Assembly: GCA_020726505.1 (NCBI GenBank) | Contig: JAHLEZ010000031.1 | Span: 248,001-312,000 of the forward strand | Direction: 5' to 3' | Origin: Leptodontidium sp. MPI-SDFR-AT-0119 | Taxonomy: Eukaryota > Ascomycota > Leotiomycetes > Helotiales > Leptodontidiaceae | DNA: 64,000 nt | Shown here: one piece after another, positions 44,504 to 57,879 of the stretch | How the letters are laid out: each line of letters starts with the position of its first letter | How positions within the stretch are numbered: the first letter of the stretch is position 1 | Made by a program: the position numbers and the translations under genes | Notes under the pieces: generated by a model | Database searches by the model: none | What the model was told of the DNA's origin: nothing | What the model saw: only the letters and a program-made list of their open reading frames with translations

Positions 44504-47500
44504 ATGGCCCGATCACGCCATAATTTAAACAACTTTAAGGACGTACTACTATTTAGCGAACTACCCGACTAACCTTCATCGGAATACGATAGACCCCCTA
44601 GCGAACCACCTTCAGAGAACAATAGATCACTCAGCCATGATATGTTCCACCAACCACAGTCAAGAGAAGGCTCCTAAGCTAAAGACTTTTACGAGCTACC
44701 TAAGAAGAAGAAGGGAAATAAATATTCGTTACTTGTATTAACCGAGCGCGACTACTCCGACTTCGACGATCGCATCCAGAGATATTTCGACGGACAATAC
44801 GATAACGAAGACCTACGAATGGAATTCCAAGACGACTTTATTAAATAGAGCTTACAATTATGGAGCGTTATACGCAAGGGCAAACTGAATAAAATAGTCA
44901 GAGTATTAAGATCAAGAGGAGTTAATGTAAGCACGACACAACTACTAGCATAGGCTTTATAGGAATGTCAAACCAAAGAGGACTTACTAGCATGGGAAGA
45001 CGATAAGATAGTGGCTATACAAGAAGACCTTCTTCCTTCTAAGTCAGTATACTTCAATCTTCGTCTCAAAAAGATAAAGAAAGCCAATTATACATCGTCT
45101 AACTAAAGAACCTCTCAAAAGTCACTAGAGAACGACAATAATCAACAGGCGCAACTACTAAAGGTTCACTATAGCTCTTCACTAGTACGTAAGGACATAA
45201 CGACTCAAATTCGACCTTGATATCAAGAGACACTAAGTCCGCGACTTCTATATCAAGAGACACGTGAGCCGCGACTTCCAAATCTAGTATTAGAACAACA
45301 AAACGCAACACCTCTAAGGAATTAACGCCCCTTGCCCCGTACTGACTAGCCAGAGTATTTAAATACACGTACTCACTAAGAGGAGCTGTTCCCTTGACAA
45401 TAACGGCAGAGCGACGTAGAACTACCGTATAGGGAGTAGCGGGAACTAAGTCAATAATAGACTTAGTAGTACCTTAATGTGTAATAACAACAGCAAACTA
45501 ACGAGTATTACAATAAGCTACTGTTACTACTACTTATACAAGGATACGGAAGGCTCGGACAAAAGCTGATATAGTTAGAGAAGATATATTGTACGGAAGA
45601 CAAATATGCCGGCACCGGGGATATATTTAGTATTAAGCTCAACATCTTTTACGATCATTGTATAAGAGCCGACATAGGCAGAGACGACTATACGAAGGCC
45701 TTTCTAACGATACTACGAGGAGACGCACAGACGTATTACTATAACACCTTGATGTATCTTAAGGAGACATTTGCGTACATGTCGAAGGCTATTTCCTACC
45801 ACTTTAAAGATGCGAGCTTCAAACGTGCGAATCTAACCAAATAGAACCTAGTCAACCTCAAGGCATACAAGCAGAAGACTCTAGAGAAGAGCCTCATAGA
45901 ATGCTTTACGCAAATGCTAAACGACCTTGCGCATATACGCCATGGCCTTACATACGACCTCCAGAGCAACAACTTCATGTATAGTAAGCTTATATAAGCA
46001 TGCCAAGACTTACCTAAATGCTAAAACACTTGTTCCGCACTACCTGCGACGCTTACGGAGCTAGTCAACTCACTTAAGAGCTCCGTTCAGACATACGAAC
46101 ACGTTTACGGCTCCGCGAGTACGACCGAAACCTTCTTTACGGACCGCGAGTATTATCACTGACTAAAGGATAAGACCTACGGCAAATCAAGCTACAGTAG
46201 ACACAAACAAAGACCTGAGAAACGATGTATCATATATAAGAAGCCGGGCTATTGGTCAACAGAGCATCCACAACACGAACAAGACGCCGTAAAAGAGGCA
46301 TAGAAACGCCGGAATAGTACTAAATTCAACGGCAAGTTTAGAAAAGGTTTTAATAAGAGATTCCAACAGTTTATCGTCGACTGTAAAGGAACACAAGAGG
46401 AGTATTACGATCAATTCTTCGCCGATAATGCTACCTTTAGCGGCAGCGACACATCCACATTATATAACTCAAGTAAAGACTCACCGGAAGTACTATTTTA
46501 CAAAGAGATTACACAAGAAGAGGCCGAGATTATGACTACAGAGCTTACAAACTAGGCCTTACTACATGCTAGGCTAAGAAAGCAAAAGACACTAGAACCA
46601 CCTACGGAATTAACACAAACACGATATAATTCACGTGATTTCCATAGTATCCTAATCGATACAGGCGCAGCTCACAGATCAACAGTAGGCTACAACCAGT
46701 ACTTAGCTTATAATAAGCTATACCCTACAGAAATCAACGAATCTATGACGATCAGCGTCAAATTCGGCATCGGCGACGCTACCTCCATCGGCTTTATCGA
46801 CATTAATACACTAGTAGGAAAGCTCCGATTTCACGTCTTCCATACAGGGACTCCATTCCTACTCTCCCTTGCCGATATAGACAGAAACAAGCTCTACTTT
46901 AATAACCTAACGAATACACTTCGTAAAGAAGACGAACAAAGAGAGGTGCTAATTATTCGACGATTCGGACACCCCTAGCTCCTCTAAGACGAATCACTCT
47001 ATATTTTTCTTACGGAATTAATTGAATAGAACGAATGCTACCTTATAGAGCCAGAGATACGCCGCCTTCATAGGCGCTTCGGCCATCCGTCAGTAGAGCG
47101 CCTTTGGAAGCTCCTTGACAAAGCAAGCCATAATATTAATATAAATGCGTTAAAGCATATAACTAAGTATTGTAAAGAATGTCAGAAGCACGGCAAATCA
47201 CCTGGCCGATTCCGCTTTACCTTAAGAGACGATGCCGACTTTAACTATTGTGTTTCCATCGATATCACTACAATCGACGGTACTAATATAATTTATATAG
47301 TAGACTAATCGACACGTTTCTAGGCCGGACGATGGCTTAAGAATACGACAGCAGAGCACGTATAGGAGAAGATCAAGGAATACTGGATTGACACGTACTT
47401 AGGACCACTAAATATACTTGTACACAACTAAGGACTTCAATTTATTAGCAGCGAATTTAACTAATACGCCACTTCCTTAGGAATTACGACAAAACCTGTA

Positions 47501-49774
47501 CCTACGGAAGCCCACTATTCTATCGGTCAAGTGGAGCGCTACTATGCTATCCTAAAGCGTATCTACGACATAGTCAAATCGGAATCACTAGGCCTATTAA
47601 AAGAGAGCGCACTACAAACAGCCCTCAAGGCAATCAACGATACAGCAAGACCGGACGGCCTAGTACCGACATTACTCGTCTTCGGCGCCTTCCCCCGCAT
47701 AATAACAAACGATGCTCTATCAAAGACTATATCAGAGAGAGCCGCCGTATATAAGAAAGCCATAGTCGAGGCTCGGAAGCTCAACGCGTAGTTATAAGTC
47801 AACAAAGCACTATACACCCGTAATAGACCAAGTACAGCGACCGTCAAGGATCTACCACTTCAGTCTCTAGTAATGACGTATAGAGAGAGACCCGGAAAGA
47901 AGAGCGGCGAGTAGACAGGCCTACATATGTTATTAGTAACCCAAGGAGAGGATTATATCGTATAGGTTAATAATAAGGCCGTAACTCTACGCTCAACATC
48001 CGTGCGACTATTCCTATAAGAGACACAAGAGTAAAACGACATAGAATCAACACACGGGGAGCAGCAAGAACCATAAAATAACGCCGAACCGACATAGGAG
48101 AATCGCCAGGAACCACAGCTAGAGCTAACTGACGATGTTACACTACCAGACGCGACTCTTACACCTGTTCGACGACGCAAGGGCAGACCACGTGCCGTAC
48201 GGCACGATGCCACTATACACGTCAACGGAGAGCCAAATTACGAGTATTCGCGACAAAAGGAGATCGACGGACTAATCGACAACTAGACCTTTGAGTTCGT
48301 AGACTACTGCGATATCCCTGTCGGTACGAGAATATTCAACTCACGTTTTGTCGACGAAGTTAAGGACGTAGGCACACTAAATACTTATGAGAAGTCAAGA
48401 CTCGTTGTCCAAGCATATAATAACGAAGGAAAGACGACTGTGCTAACTCAATCACCGACAATTCAACGCATGAGCCAGAGAATCCTACTTTGCCTAGCAG
48501 CGATATTCCCAGAGCATAAGCTTTACCTACAGGACATAACCCAAGCCTACACACAGTCAAATACAGAGCTCGTCCAAGAAATCTACGTCTAAGCACCAAA
48601 AGGCGTACCTTAATAGGAAGGCTGCTTCTTCCGCGTCAGAAAGCCACTGTACGGAGTACCAGAGTCAGGAAACCATTGGTTCAACACTTGGCATAAGCAC
48701 CATAAGGTCAGACTCAGCACTAAGGACTCAACATTCAACCCTTGCCTTATATATGTCAATAACGAGAATAGCTTCGGTATCGTAGGCTTACAAACCGACG
48801 ACACACTCTTCTTAGCCAACAGCGAATTTGTAGCAAAAGAAGAAGAGGAGCTACTAAAGTCAGGGAAGAAGGCAAAACCACGTGAGGAGCTTACAGTAGA
48901 CTATGCCCTCAAGTTTAATAGAGGCATAATTACTCTTAGCTCCGACGGCAGCATATATCTAAACTAAGCACGATGGACTGAATCCCTACAACTTGTCCAA
49001 GAGAAAGCAACAGATATAACCGGTACTAAGGGCAAAGTCACCAAGAATGCTACTCCACGAGAGTAATACGTCGCACAACGAGCCCGCGGAGCCTACCTCA
49101 GTACTATTTCGCAACCTAAAGCCGCGTTTAACCTGTCACGGGCAGCACAGGTAACTGATATTCAGAATCACCATATCAAAGAGCTAAATAAGAGACTCTA
49201 ATGGCAAAAGGACAACAGCGGCAGAGGCTTACGATTCGTCAAATTAAAGACTGCCAGTGTGCAAATAGCTGTCTTTACAGACGGAAGCTTCGCCAATAAC
49301 GCCGACTATAGCTCACAAATTAGTTTCGTTATTATTGCTACCGATAAGGACAGAAAAGCTAATATACTCCATTAGTCAAGCACAAAATGTAAGAGAATCA
49401 CTCGATCCGTACTAGCCTCAGAGCTCTTCGCTATAAGTAACGGCTTCGACACAGCATCAGCTATCAAGTCGACATTTAAGGCAGTACTCAATACGACTAT
49501 TCCGTTACGTATTTACACGGATTCCAAATCAATATACGATTGTATCGTCAAGCTAGGAATAACACAAGAGAAGAGACTTATAGTCGACCTCATGTGCCTT
49601 CGCCAAAGCTACGAACGTAGGGAAATCAATAGAGTCGATTGGATCGACAGAACCAGCAACCCAGCCGACGCCATGACTAAGTCAAAGGCTTGCTCAGCAC
49701 TACGTGAGCTAATCGAGACTAATAAGTTCAACGCTAGGTTGACTAAATGGGTGGAGAGAAAGGCAAGCTCTTAA
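44504..49774 (+). pseudogene. gag-pol polyprotein of inner Copia with scattered stops
   Basis: One long frame of about 1,757 codons broken by TAG/TAA codons, mostly in place of Gln or Trp. Start MARSRHNLNNFKDVLLF at 44504. A CCHC-like zinc knuckle lies near 46225-46270 (CIIYKKPGYWSTEH, two Cys now Tyr). Protease DTG is in ILIDTGAAHRSTVGY (about 46645-46690). The pre-integrase zinc motif starts HRRFGHPSVERLW (about 47070); integrase core contains VSIDITTIDG and ends EAHYSIGQVERYYA. Reverse transcriptase: LYLQDITQAYTQSNTEL (about 48520) and LQTDDTLFLAN (about 48790), with TDD in place of the common VDD. RNase H: VFTDGSFANNADYS (49270), VLASELFAISNGFD, RIYTDSKSIYDC and DRTSNPADAMTK. The frame ends 16 bp before the 3' LTR. 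Confidence 0.9.
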
Positions 49775-49789
49775 AAGAAGAGTTGCCAG

Positions 49790-50077
49790 TGTGTGAATAA
49801 TAATATTCACGTAATCGGCGTATTACGTGAATACGGAGGACGGGCAAAAACAGGGGTTACAGGACATGAATAGGAGCACTCGACGCTAGCCAATACGGGA
49901 CTAGCCCACGATAAGAGTCTCTTATATAGAGCTCTTATCAATACCTTAGAGTAGCTCTTTAGACTTCACCAAATACATACATACAACCACAGATTTTGCA
50001 CCGTGTATTGAAGCCTCAAACGATTGACTAAGTTGTTACTTATTGCGGGAGCTCTAAGTAACATAGTGCAATCAACA
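49790..50077 (+). repeat. 3' LTR of inner Copia
   Basis: 288 bp, same length as the 5' copy, preceded by a purine-rich AAAAGAAGAG stretch that fits the polypurine tract. Confidence 0.95.
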
Positions 50078-53000
50078 GAATCTAAATATAATAAAGCCTT
50101 TAAGGTCTTTATTATCGAGAAAAGCGACTAAAGTAACGTAATTATTAAATATAATTAACTTTACACTTGGGTTATTAATTATATTAACCCCTTACTCTTC
50201 GAGATTATTTCCTTAACTTAGGTTAATAAGCACACTTATACTATTTAGAAAATCGTACGAGAGCTTCGCTAATACTGCGCGCCCTCTAAGGCCACTAACT
50301 TGCGCGACATCGAATTAACTTATTCTCACTTAATATAATAAGCCTATGACGGTTATATTAATATTACAACTTAGTACTAAAACTAGTTTCTGTCTTACTA
50401 CAAGTATAAATTAGCCAGTTCTAAGCTTGTTTTAGGACCCCTAACTACGAAAAGGTTCCTAAACGCCGTCAGAGTTAAATAAGACCTTGTTTTCGCTAAG
50501 AACTATAAAAACGAGCTCATTATAAAAGACTAAGTACTTAGAAGCTAAATAGAAATTAAAGAACCAAAACACTTCTTATTATATTACGAATTATAATTTT
50601 AGTGAGTTATAAAAGAAGTAAAGTTTACTAAAAAGCACGGCCTTTACCTCAGAAACGGCATTTTTGTAACCCTTAGTAATAGACGAGATAAGGAGTATTA
50701 TAAGTACTCTTATATAATCGCCTTTTTAGATTTAAATGTTAAATATTATTAGAAACCGACTACTTATAGCTGTCTTAAGGCCGTACTTTATAATTAAACT
50801 ATTAAAAAGCCGCGTTTAACTCTTGATTAAGCCGAGCTTATTTGTAAAGAAGTAAATAAACTAAAGTAAAGTGCTTTATATAAGACAATTTCGGCTAAGG
50901 AGCTTAATAAGGCAAGAGCTGAGATCCCTAAAACCTTTAATAGACTTATTTTAAAGATTATATACGTTACTATAAACCCTTTGACTCTTTAAACCCTTAA
51001 TATATTCGCGCTTAATAACAGCCGACATCCGCTCTATTAAAGTACTCTTCTCGACAACTATAGTATTATATATATAATTAACGATAAGTCTTTATTAGTC
51101 TTAGGCTTTTTTATTCCTTTAAGTTATAAAGATGTAATAAAAGCTAGTATATTTAGCTTACCTGTTGTTAGTAAAGGTCGTCGTCTTTTAAAGAACGCGC
51201 TTATTACTCTAGGAAGTATAATCGATTTAGAGCTTATTAATGTAGTAGTTATTAAAGGTTTTTATATTAATATTATCTCGGAGGTAAGGCTCTTAAACGT
51301 AGGCTTATAAATTAATAGTTTTAACGTAACTTTACGTCTTAAGGAGCCTACTAATAATAATATTATACGTACTTTAGTTCAGAAATATTAATTAGTTTTC
51401 TTTAAATATAAGAATACTTTAAACTACTTTATTTCGTTTATTTTATTAAGTAATACTAACACGTTATTATATCTTACCCTTACGCGTATACTAAGACCCT
51501 TTAAGAGATCAAGAAATTACTTTAAGCCACGCACAAATTCAAAAGAAGTATAATATACGAGAGTAAGGCACCTTAGCCCTAAAGCTCTTTGTATATTAAT
51601 AAAGAATACTAAGAACGTCAAAATCGAGGGAACAAGTAAAGTTAAGTGCGAGTATTACTCTATAGCTCGAGTTATAAATGTTAATTCTCGAAGGCCCTTA
51701 GAAAACGTATTTCCACGACTATTTTAAAGACTTGCGTAGGACCTTTTCGACTACGACCTTAGTTACGACGGCTTTAATTAGTTACTTATTATTAAAGACG
51801 AGTATAATAGAAAAATCCTTGTTTTCCCGATTTTAAATAAATTAGTAATAGTAATATTAAAAATCCTGTAATTTATTAATAATTAAATCAAACAGAAGTA
51901 CAGTCTTTATATTTATATTTTAAAGCACGATAACGAGAAAGTAGTAATCCCCCCTTAAGGTATATTAAGATACTAAAAGTGGACTTAATAATAAAGTATC
52001 TAAATTAAATTAAGTCCGACTTATACTTACGAACCGAATAGTCTCTTTAAGCGTATTAAAAAGGAAATCATCGAAAAGTTAATTATAATGTGAGTAATTA
52101 TAGGCCTCCTAGAAGCTCTCTAGCCAAAAGTTACTTAAGCGGTAGTATTTTTATATAATATAAGCCCGCTAGAAAGTTAAGGCTAGAAATTGCTTAACGA
52201 GACCCTTAATACTTAATTTCGCGGTTATTTCCGCTTTTACGACCTAGTAATAATCAAGAAATTAATTATAGACCTTTAGTTAAATTAAAATAAGATATAC
52301 GCCTACGGCTCACGAGTTTACCCTTTAATTAAGGATCAAAAAGTAGGAAATAATAAACGAGTATTTAAAGTACTTCCTAAAGCTTGTATTAATTATCTTA
52401 TTAGTTATATTATTAGTAATATATATAAGATCTAAGTATTAATTTTACACTAAGTTATTATCTTACGAAATGTGACCTTTAACGAGAACGTCTTCTTTAA
52501 CTTAGCTAAGTATAAAAAACAGGCTAATTAATTCGTTTCTAAAGCTAAAGACGTAATAAAAGTTATTAAAAAAGACGAGATTTAAAACGTTAAATTAATC
52601 TTCGAGAAAATCAGACTATTTAATATAAACTTAATAAAAACTAAAGCTCTTAAAAAGCCGAGTAATACTCTTAGTTTCTTAAACTCGGGGGTAATAAAGA
52701 AAGCAAACTTATTATAAGCTTAAAGAAGTCTTAAACTTTAGTCTTTAAAAAGTATATTACCTTTAGTTTAAAGCTTTAATATCTCGTAAATGTCTCTTAT
52801 AGATTTAACTATAAATGAACTACTTTATATAAGTATATTTCTGTCTAAAGAGAATGTTAGTATACTCGTAATTATTATATTAAAGAATCGTACTTATTTA
52901 TAAGTAGTAATTCCGGTATATATTTCCCTTATTATAATAAAAGAAGCCCTTACTTAAGTAGTAAATAACGCCCTTACGTATATAAATAAGCTAATAATAC

Positions 53001-55599
53001 TCGCCGCGGATAAAGTTTCTCTTATAAAATCAAGTGAAAATAAATCGACGAAGTAAATCGGAATTAAAGAAGCTTCTTTAGTTAAGAAAAAGCGTTAGTT
53101 AAAGTTAAAGGAAGTATAGCCTTAACGTAAGAGTAATTAAATCGCTAGAGCTTCGTTAAGAGTAAGTAAATTATTATAAAAAGAAGTATATAATTAATAT
53201 AAGAGTAATTAAATCGTTAGAGTTAATTTATTAATTCTTATAATTATAAGCTTTATAAAGATAATATAAAGCGCAAAAACGATTGATTCTACTTAAGTAA
53301 TCCCTAAGTATTTTAATACCTCTTTTATAACTTTTTATTTATTTAAGGATTAAGGGGGTAAAAAGCTTATTACATTATATAATATAATCCTTATAATAAT
53401 TTTTCTTAAATTAAAGGAAGTTAAGAAGATTTTAATACTAGACTTTAGCTTAAGTACTTTAAAAACAAAGCTACTTTAAGTCTACTAGAAAAATGCCCTT
53501 AAGGAGTTAAGGTCTTAAAAGGATTTAGTAGATTATTAATTCGAAGAGTAGTTTAAGGCTAACGCTAAGCTTAAAATTAAAAACTTAAAATCTAAAGACT
53601 ATTAAAGAGTCGTAAAAGAAACTAAAGTTAAATTAATAAAGCTTGTACTGTTAATATAAGTTTTTATTTATAAAGAGGCTTTAAATAATGATATTTCTCG
53701 ATGCCGATTAAGGCTAGTTATACGAGGCGATCTTTAAGATAAGGCTATTGTGCTTTTAACGTACGCCGTAACCCTCGTATTAAAGAGCTTTCGATTAGCT
53801 ATAGCTTTAGCCGCGCATTTTAACTTAGAAATACGGCAATTCGACGTTATTAATACATTTATTAATACAATTTAGACTAAAGATTCGCTACTAGTCTTAT
53901 ATTAGTTACTAGATAACTATTGCTCTTATAACTTATGCGTTAAAGTTAATCGAGTATTATAATCGAGTATTATACGGCATAAGGGACTCTCTTTTCTTAT
54001 AATATAAGGAGTTCACTAAGACTCTTATATAGCTTTATTTAATTATAAGTAAAGAAGAACCCTATATGTTTTTTAATTAAAAGAGAAAGATATTTATATT
54101 ATTCTTTATAAACGATATTTTAGTTTTTTACTATAAAAACGATCGCACTTTAGTCGAAGCTATAATCACGGGAATTTATTAAGTATATAAACTTCGCGAA
54201 ATAAAGATAATAGACTAGTTTCTTAGAGTTAGGATTATTAAGAATCAAGTATAAGAAACGATTTCTTTTACTTACGACATATATATCGAGAAAATCACTA
54301 ATAAATTCGGTTTAACGATATTCTTATTAAGGAGTATATTACTCTTAGGAATCGAGTTCACTAAGTATAAAGGCATTACTCTTTTTAGTCGAGTGAAAGA
54401 GTACTAAGAAAAAGTCAAATTAGTACTTTACTTAGTAATTCTTATTAGACTTAATATTATATACGTAGCTTCGCGATTATCTTACTTTGTAATAAATCTA
54501 AGCGAAGAATATATTAAGGCTATAAATTAGACTATTAAATACCTTTAAAGTATTTAATACTTAACTATTTAGTACTTAATAAAATAGTAAGAAATTCAGT
54601 TGTTTATTACCTCAAATACCTCTTTTATTAACGATACTAAGACTTAACGATTATCTTAAGGCTTTACTACTACTCTCTTTAGAAGTGTTTTTGATTAGAA
54701 AGCTAATTTGTAAGTTACAATTACTACTTTAACTATTAAAGTAAAATTACTAGGAGTCGAAAGAACTATTAAGGCAATAATAGCGCTTAAAAGGTTATTT
54801 ATAAAAATCCTTCTTAAGTTAAGAAAAGTTTAGAAAATCTATTATAATAACAAGTAAATAATTTAATTAATTATTAATAAAGGCAAGCGAATTATAATAA
54901 AGTTACACTACGTTAATATTTAAAATATATAACTTCGTTAAGAGTACTTTAAGGGTACTTTTAAGATTACTTATTTATTTACAATAGAGATACTAGTAAA
55001 TAAACTTACTAAAAACCTTACTCGTTAATAATTCGATTATTTCTAAGCTCTTTTAAACTTCAAGGACGTTAAAGCGTAGATCTTTATTACTTTATAGCTC
55101 TTTTAATCTTCCCTTTGTAAAATCTTCCTTTTAACTTAACTTATATTTCTTTAAATTATATATTTCCTTTATTTCTTATATTTTTATTACTTATTTCGAG
55201 TATATTATAAGAGCTATAATACTTATTTTAAGTTTCCTTTATTAAAGTAATGTTATTAGGGTGGCTAGCCCTTAAAATCTGCCCTTTATTATTATTAAGG
55301 CTATTTTTAAGAATCTAAACCTCTTAAAGTAAATATAAAGGGTAACTTAGTTATTTAAGAGTTCTTAAGCCCTACTTTATATAAAAATAACGTAACGTAA
55401 CGTAAGCTCGTAAATATAAGGGGTAACTTAGTTATATAGGGGTTCTTAAGCCCCAAAAGTATACTACTACTACTTACAAGTGCCTATTCTCCTTTAGCTT
55501 TAGAGTTATTTAAAGAGTAGCCTAATATTAATTAAGAAACTTTTAAGGTTAACGAGCTTAATAAAGAGGTTTTTATAATTACTTACACTTTAAGACTCG

Positions 55600-56289
55600 T
55601 CGGCCTTAATCGCCTTAATAAAACGAGTAGTAAAGGGAGCTACCTTAGTAAAGTAAGGGACATATTTATACTCGAAAAAGTACCGAAAGTATTAAGTACC
55701 GCGCTTAATAATATTCTCTTAATAAACGCTAAGTAACGAACTATCTTTTTCCTTTTTATCTCTAAGGGCTAAACGAGCGTAGTACTAGTAAGGCACCACG
55801 CAGCGCGCGTTAATAATAAAAATAGCCTTCTTCTTCTTAGTCTCGGCGGTCTTAATAGCGTCGATAAAGACGTCGTTAGAGGAGCTAATAAAGCCGGCGG
55901 GAGACGAAAGCGTAATAGGGGCTATAAAGGGCTCTCCTTAGCCTCCAGCGAAGGAGGAACTTAATTTTATAGAGGGAGTAAGTAAACTTTAACCTCGAGG
56001 GAAGGGAATTCTTAGGAAAAAGGGAAAGGGAAGGATTTAACTTAAAATATCGTTTAAAGTATACTCTTAAATATTCGCGAGTATATTAGTTACGGTAGAG
56101 TATTCAGAGGCGGTGGCAGGGAAGGAGGGGCTAGCGGGGACACGAGCCGAAATAGTACTAACGTCGAAAGAGATCTATTTATTATAGTTAGCCCTTATAA
56201 ATTTAGTCTTATAATTAGTTAGCCAAATCTTAATCTTTCGACTTCGATTATTATACTAAGGGAACACAACTTAACTTACGGAAAACATA
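55600..56289 (-). pseudogene. antisense reading frame in the 3' part of outer Copia
   Basis: From ATG 56289 on the minus strand one frame runs about 230 codons with stops that are nearly all TAA/TAG (Gln positions after C-to-T change). Readable stretches: ISFDVSTISARVPASPSFPA, PITLSSPAGFISSSNDVF and IDAIKTAETKKKKAIFI, then NARCVVP followed by several Tyr and stop codons spaced like former Cys positions, a possible Cys-rich zinc-type module. It lies in the 1.3 kb between the end of pol and the 3' LTR, with clearly less AT drift than pol. Product unknown. Confidence 0.45.
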
Positions 56290-56410
56290 GTTATTGTTTT
56301 TATTATTATTATTAAAGGAAAATTTATAAATAAAATAAACTCTTATATTATTAAATGTTATTTTCCCGTTTACTTTTAGCCTAACGTAATCGCTTCACAA
56401 CTAAGGGGTA

Positions 56411-56628
56411 TATTACGATATATAGTTAACGACACTTATTACGCGAGCCCACTAAACAGTCAAGTGCGCTTCCTGTACACCTACAGCTAGTTAAACCTAC
56501 TTACTTAACATATATATAGCTAGCTTTCTCCCTCTTAACGAGAGGGCAGAGCACTTTTCAATTAATCTTCTGCTCCCCACTACTTTACTAATTCTCACTT
56601 CTCTACTCTTTTAGTATTCTACGTGATA
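56411..56628 (+). repeat. 3' LTR of outer Copia
   Basis: 218 bp, TATTACGA...ACGTGATA, preceded by CTAAGGGGTA (likely decayed polypurine tract). Its first 40 bp carry most of the transitions relative to the 5' LTR, including loss of the TG start. Confidence 0.92.
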
Positions 56629-56633
56629 CTACT

Positions 56634-57800
56634 TGATTTACTAGAGGTATTTCGAGAGTTTATAGAGCATAGTAAAATACGTAATACAACTGTTATTTTA
56701 GCCTCTTAAATCGCCAACTTAGAGCAAGCTACTAGGAAAATCGAAAACTAAGCTCGGCAAAACTAAACAAAGCCTAATCAAGCTAATTAGTTAATTAATT
56801 TAGTAAATACGGCAAATTCGACTAAGTTTACATAAGCGAATATAGTAAATAACGCCAAAAACCAAGGGAATTCAGACTAATAGACTGATATTCGCCTTAA
56901 AGGGAATAGGCCTAAGGCTAGTAATACTAGCCCTAGCCCTAAGGAGACTACTAGTACAGGTACTAATAGTGACAAAGGTAAGTCTACTCTTACTAAGAGA
57001 TATACTCTCTTATAAGCACGGAATGTCTAAGTGAATACCTTTTCTTTTATAATTGCGCGTAATTTACTTAATTTTACTTTTAATAAGAAGGGAATACAAG
57101 GGCTAGTTATTTTTACTATTTCTCTTTCTTTAAGGAGTAATATAATAGTTACTATTACCCCTGATTTTAATATTAAGTTCTTGATTTTAAACGAGTTAAT
57201 TATTAAGGGGGTACTTCCCGATTTAATTTTAATTAAGAGAGGAAAGTCATAGTATAAAGTCGCTATTTACGGTATCCTTATTAAGGAGTTTAATACAGAA
57301 GAGGGACTAGATTTTAAGCTAGTAGCTAAAGAAATTTAAACCTTTAATAAAGGTTTTACCCTTATAAGAAAGTCTTATTAAACTACTCTTAAGGAAAAAC
57401 GTGACTTAGGCCTAATATAAAAAGGTACTATTATAATAGCTTTCTTAAGCTAAGAGTAAGCAAAAAGAGCTATATCTAATAGACTTTATATTACGAGTAT
57501 TTTAGCTAAAGTAGTAAAATATATAACTACTCTTAGTACCTCTTAATATATTATATGCGCTAGTTTTAGGCACTCTAAAGTTCTTTATAAAAGAGCTAAG
57601 AAGTGTATTTTATACGCAGAAAATCATATAAGTAAGTAATATAATTGTAATACTTATAAATTAAATACTAGGTGTCTACACTTAAGTATAAGATGTGCAA
57701 ATTATAAAAGTATTACTTATATGGCTAATTCTAAGCTATGTGAGGTTTACTTAGGAATAAAAAATAAAGTAAATAATACTAGTAGTACTAATAGGCCTAT
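56634..57800 (+). pseudogene. LINE ORF1, 3' part with zinc-knuckle remnant
   Basis: Resumes DLLEVFREFIEHSKIRNTT directly after the Copia target duplication, then a Gln/Asn/Ser-rich linker (KGNRPKASNTSPSPKETTS) and an open stretch at 57031-57252. Near 57640-57760 Cys/His residues (NCNTY, RCLHL, RCANY, KLCEVY) mark the former CCHC knuckles. Many TAA/TAG stops. Confidence 0.7.
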
Positions 57801-57879
57801 TATAATAAACGAACTAATCACAGTTAATAATAATTAGTCTTAAAACACTACAAATTAATGTGAATAAGAATTTCTTTAC

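Larger units (their letters stand above)
43743..50077 (+). mobile_element. inner Copia LTR retrotransposon (youngest layer)
   Basis: 6335 bp flanked by GAATC target duplications (43738-43742 and 50078-50082). Two 288-bp LTRs differ at eight sites, all transitions. Domain order gag, zinc knuckle, protease, integrase, reverse transcriptase, RNase H identifies Ty1/Copia. Composition is closer to normal than the outer element, so it inserted later or escaped some mutation. Confidence 0.95.
43373..55085 (+). pseudogene. gag-pol remnants of outer Copia (interrupted 43743-50082)
   Basis: Reading frame visible through many TAA/TAG codons. The gag-like N-terminus reads KLTVADFRSDYIKD from about 43497; the frame runs VILFSVIESKYNKAF across the inner insertion site, which proves the site is a clean insertion. 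Protease/pre-integrase and integrase pieces lie at about 51020-51900 (FDYDLSYDGFN at about 51740). Reverse transcriptase: SFRLAIALAAHFNLEIRQFD at about 53790-53850 and FFINDILVFYYKND at about 54105. RNase H end: IYYNNK, LHYVNI and NKLTKNLTR at 54840-55030. No functional product. Confidence 0.8.
43155..56628 (+). mobile_element. outer Copia LTR retrotransposon, itself split by inner Copia
   Basis: Flanked by 5-bp target duplications CTACT (43150-43154 and 56629-56633). LTRs of 218 bp at each end; about 7.1 kb without the nested element. A C/T-to-T and G-to-A bias has replaced most coding capacity with stops, but Ty1/Copia order is visible. Excising it with one CTACT restores the LINE ORF1 frame as KLLDLLEVFREF. 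Confidence 0.92.
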
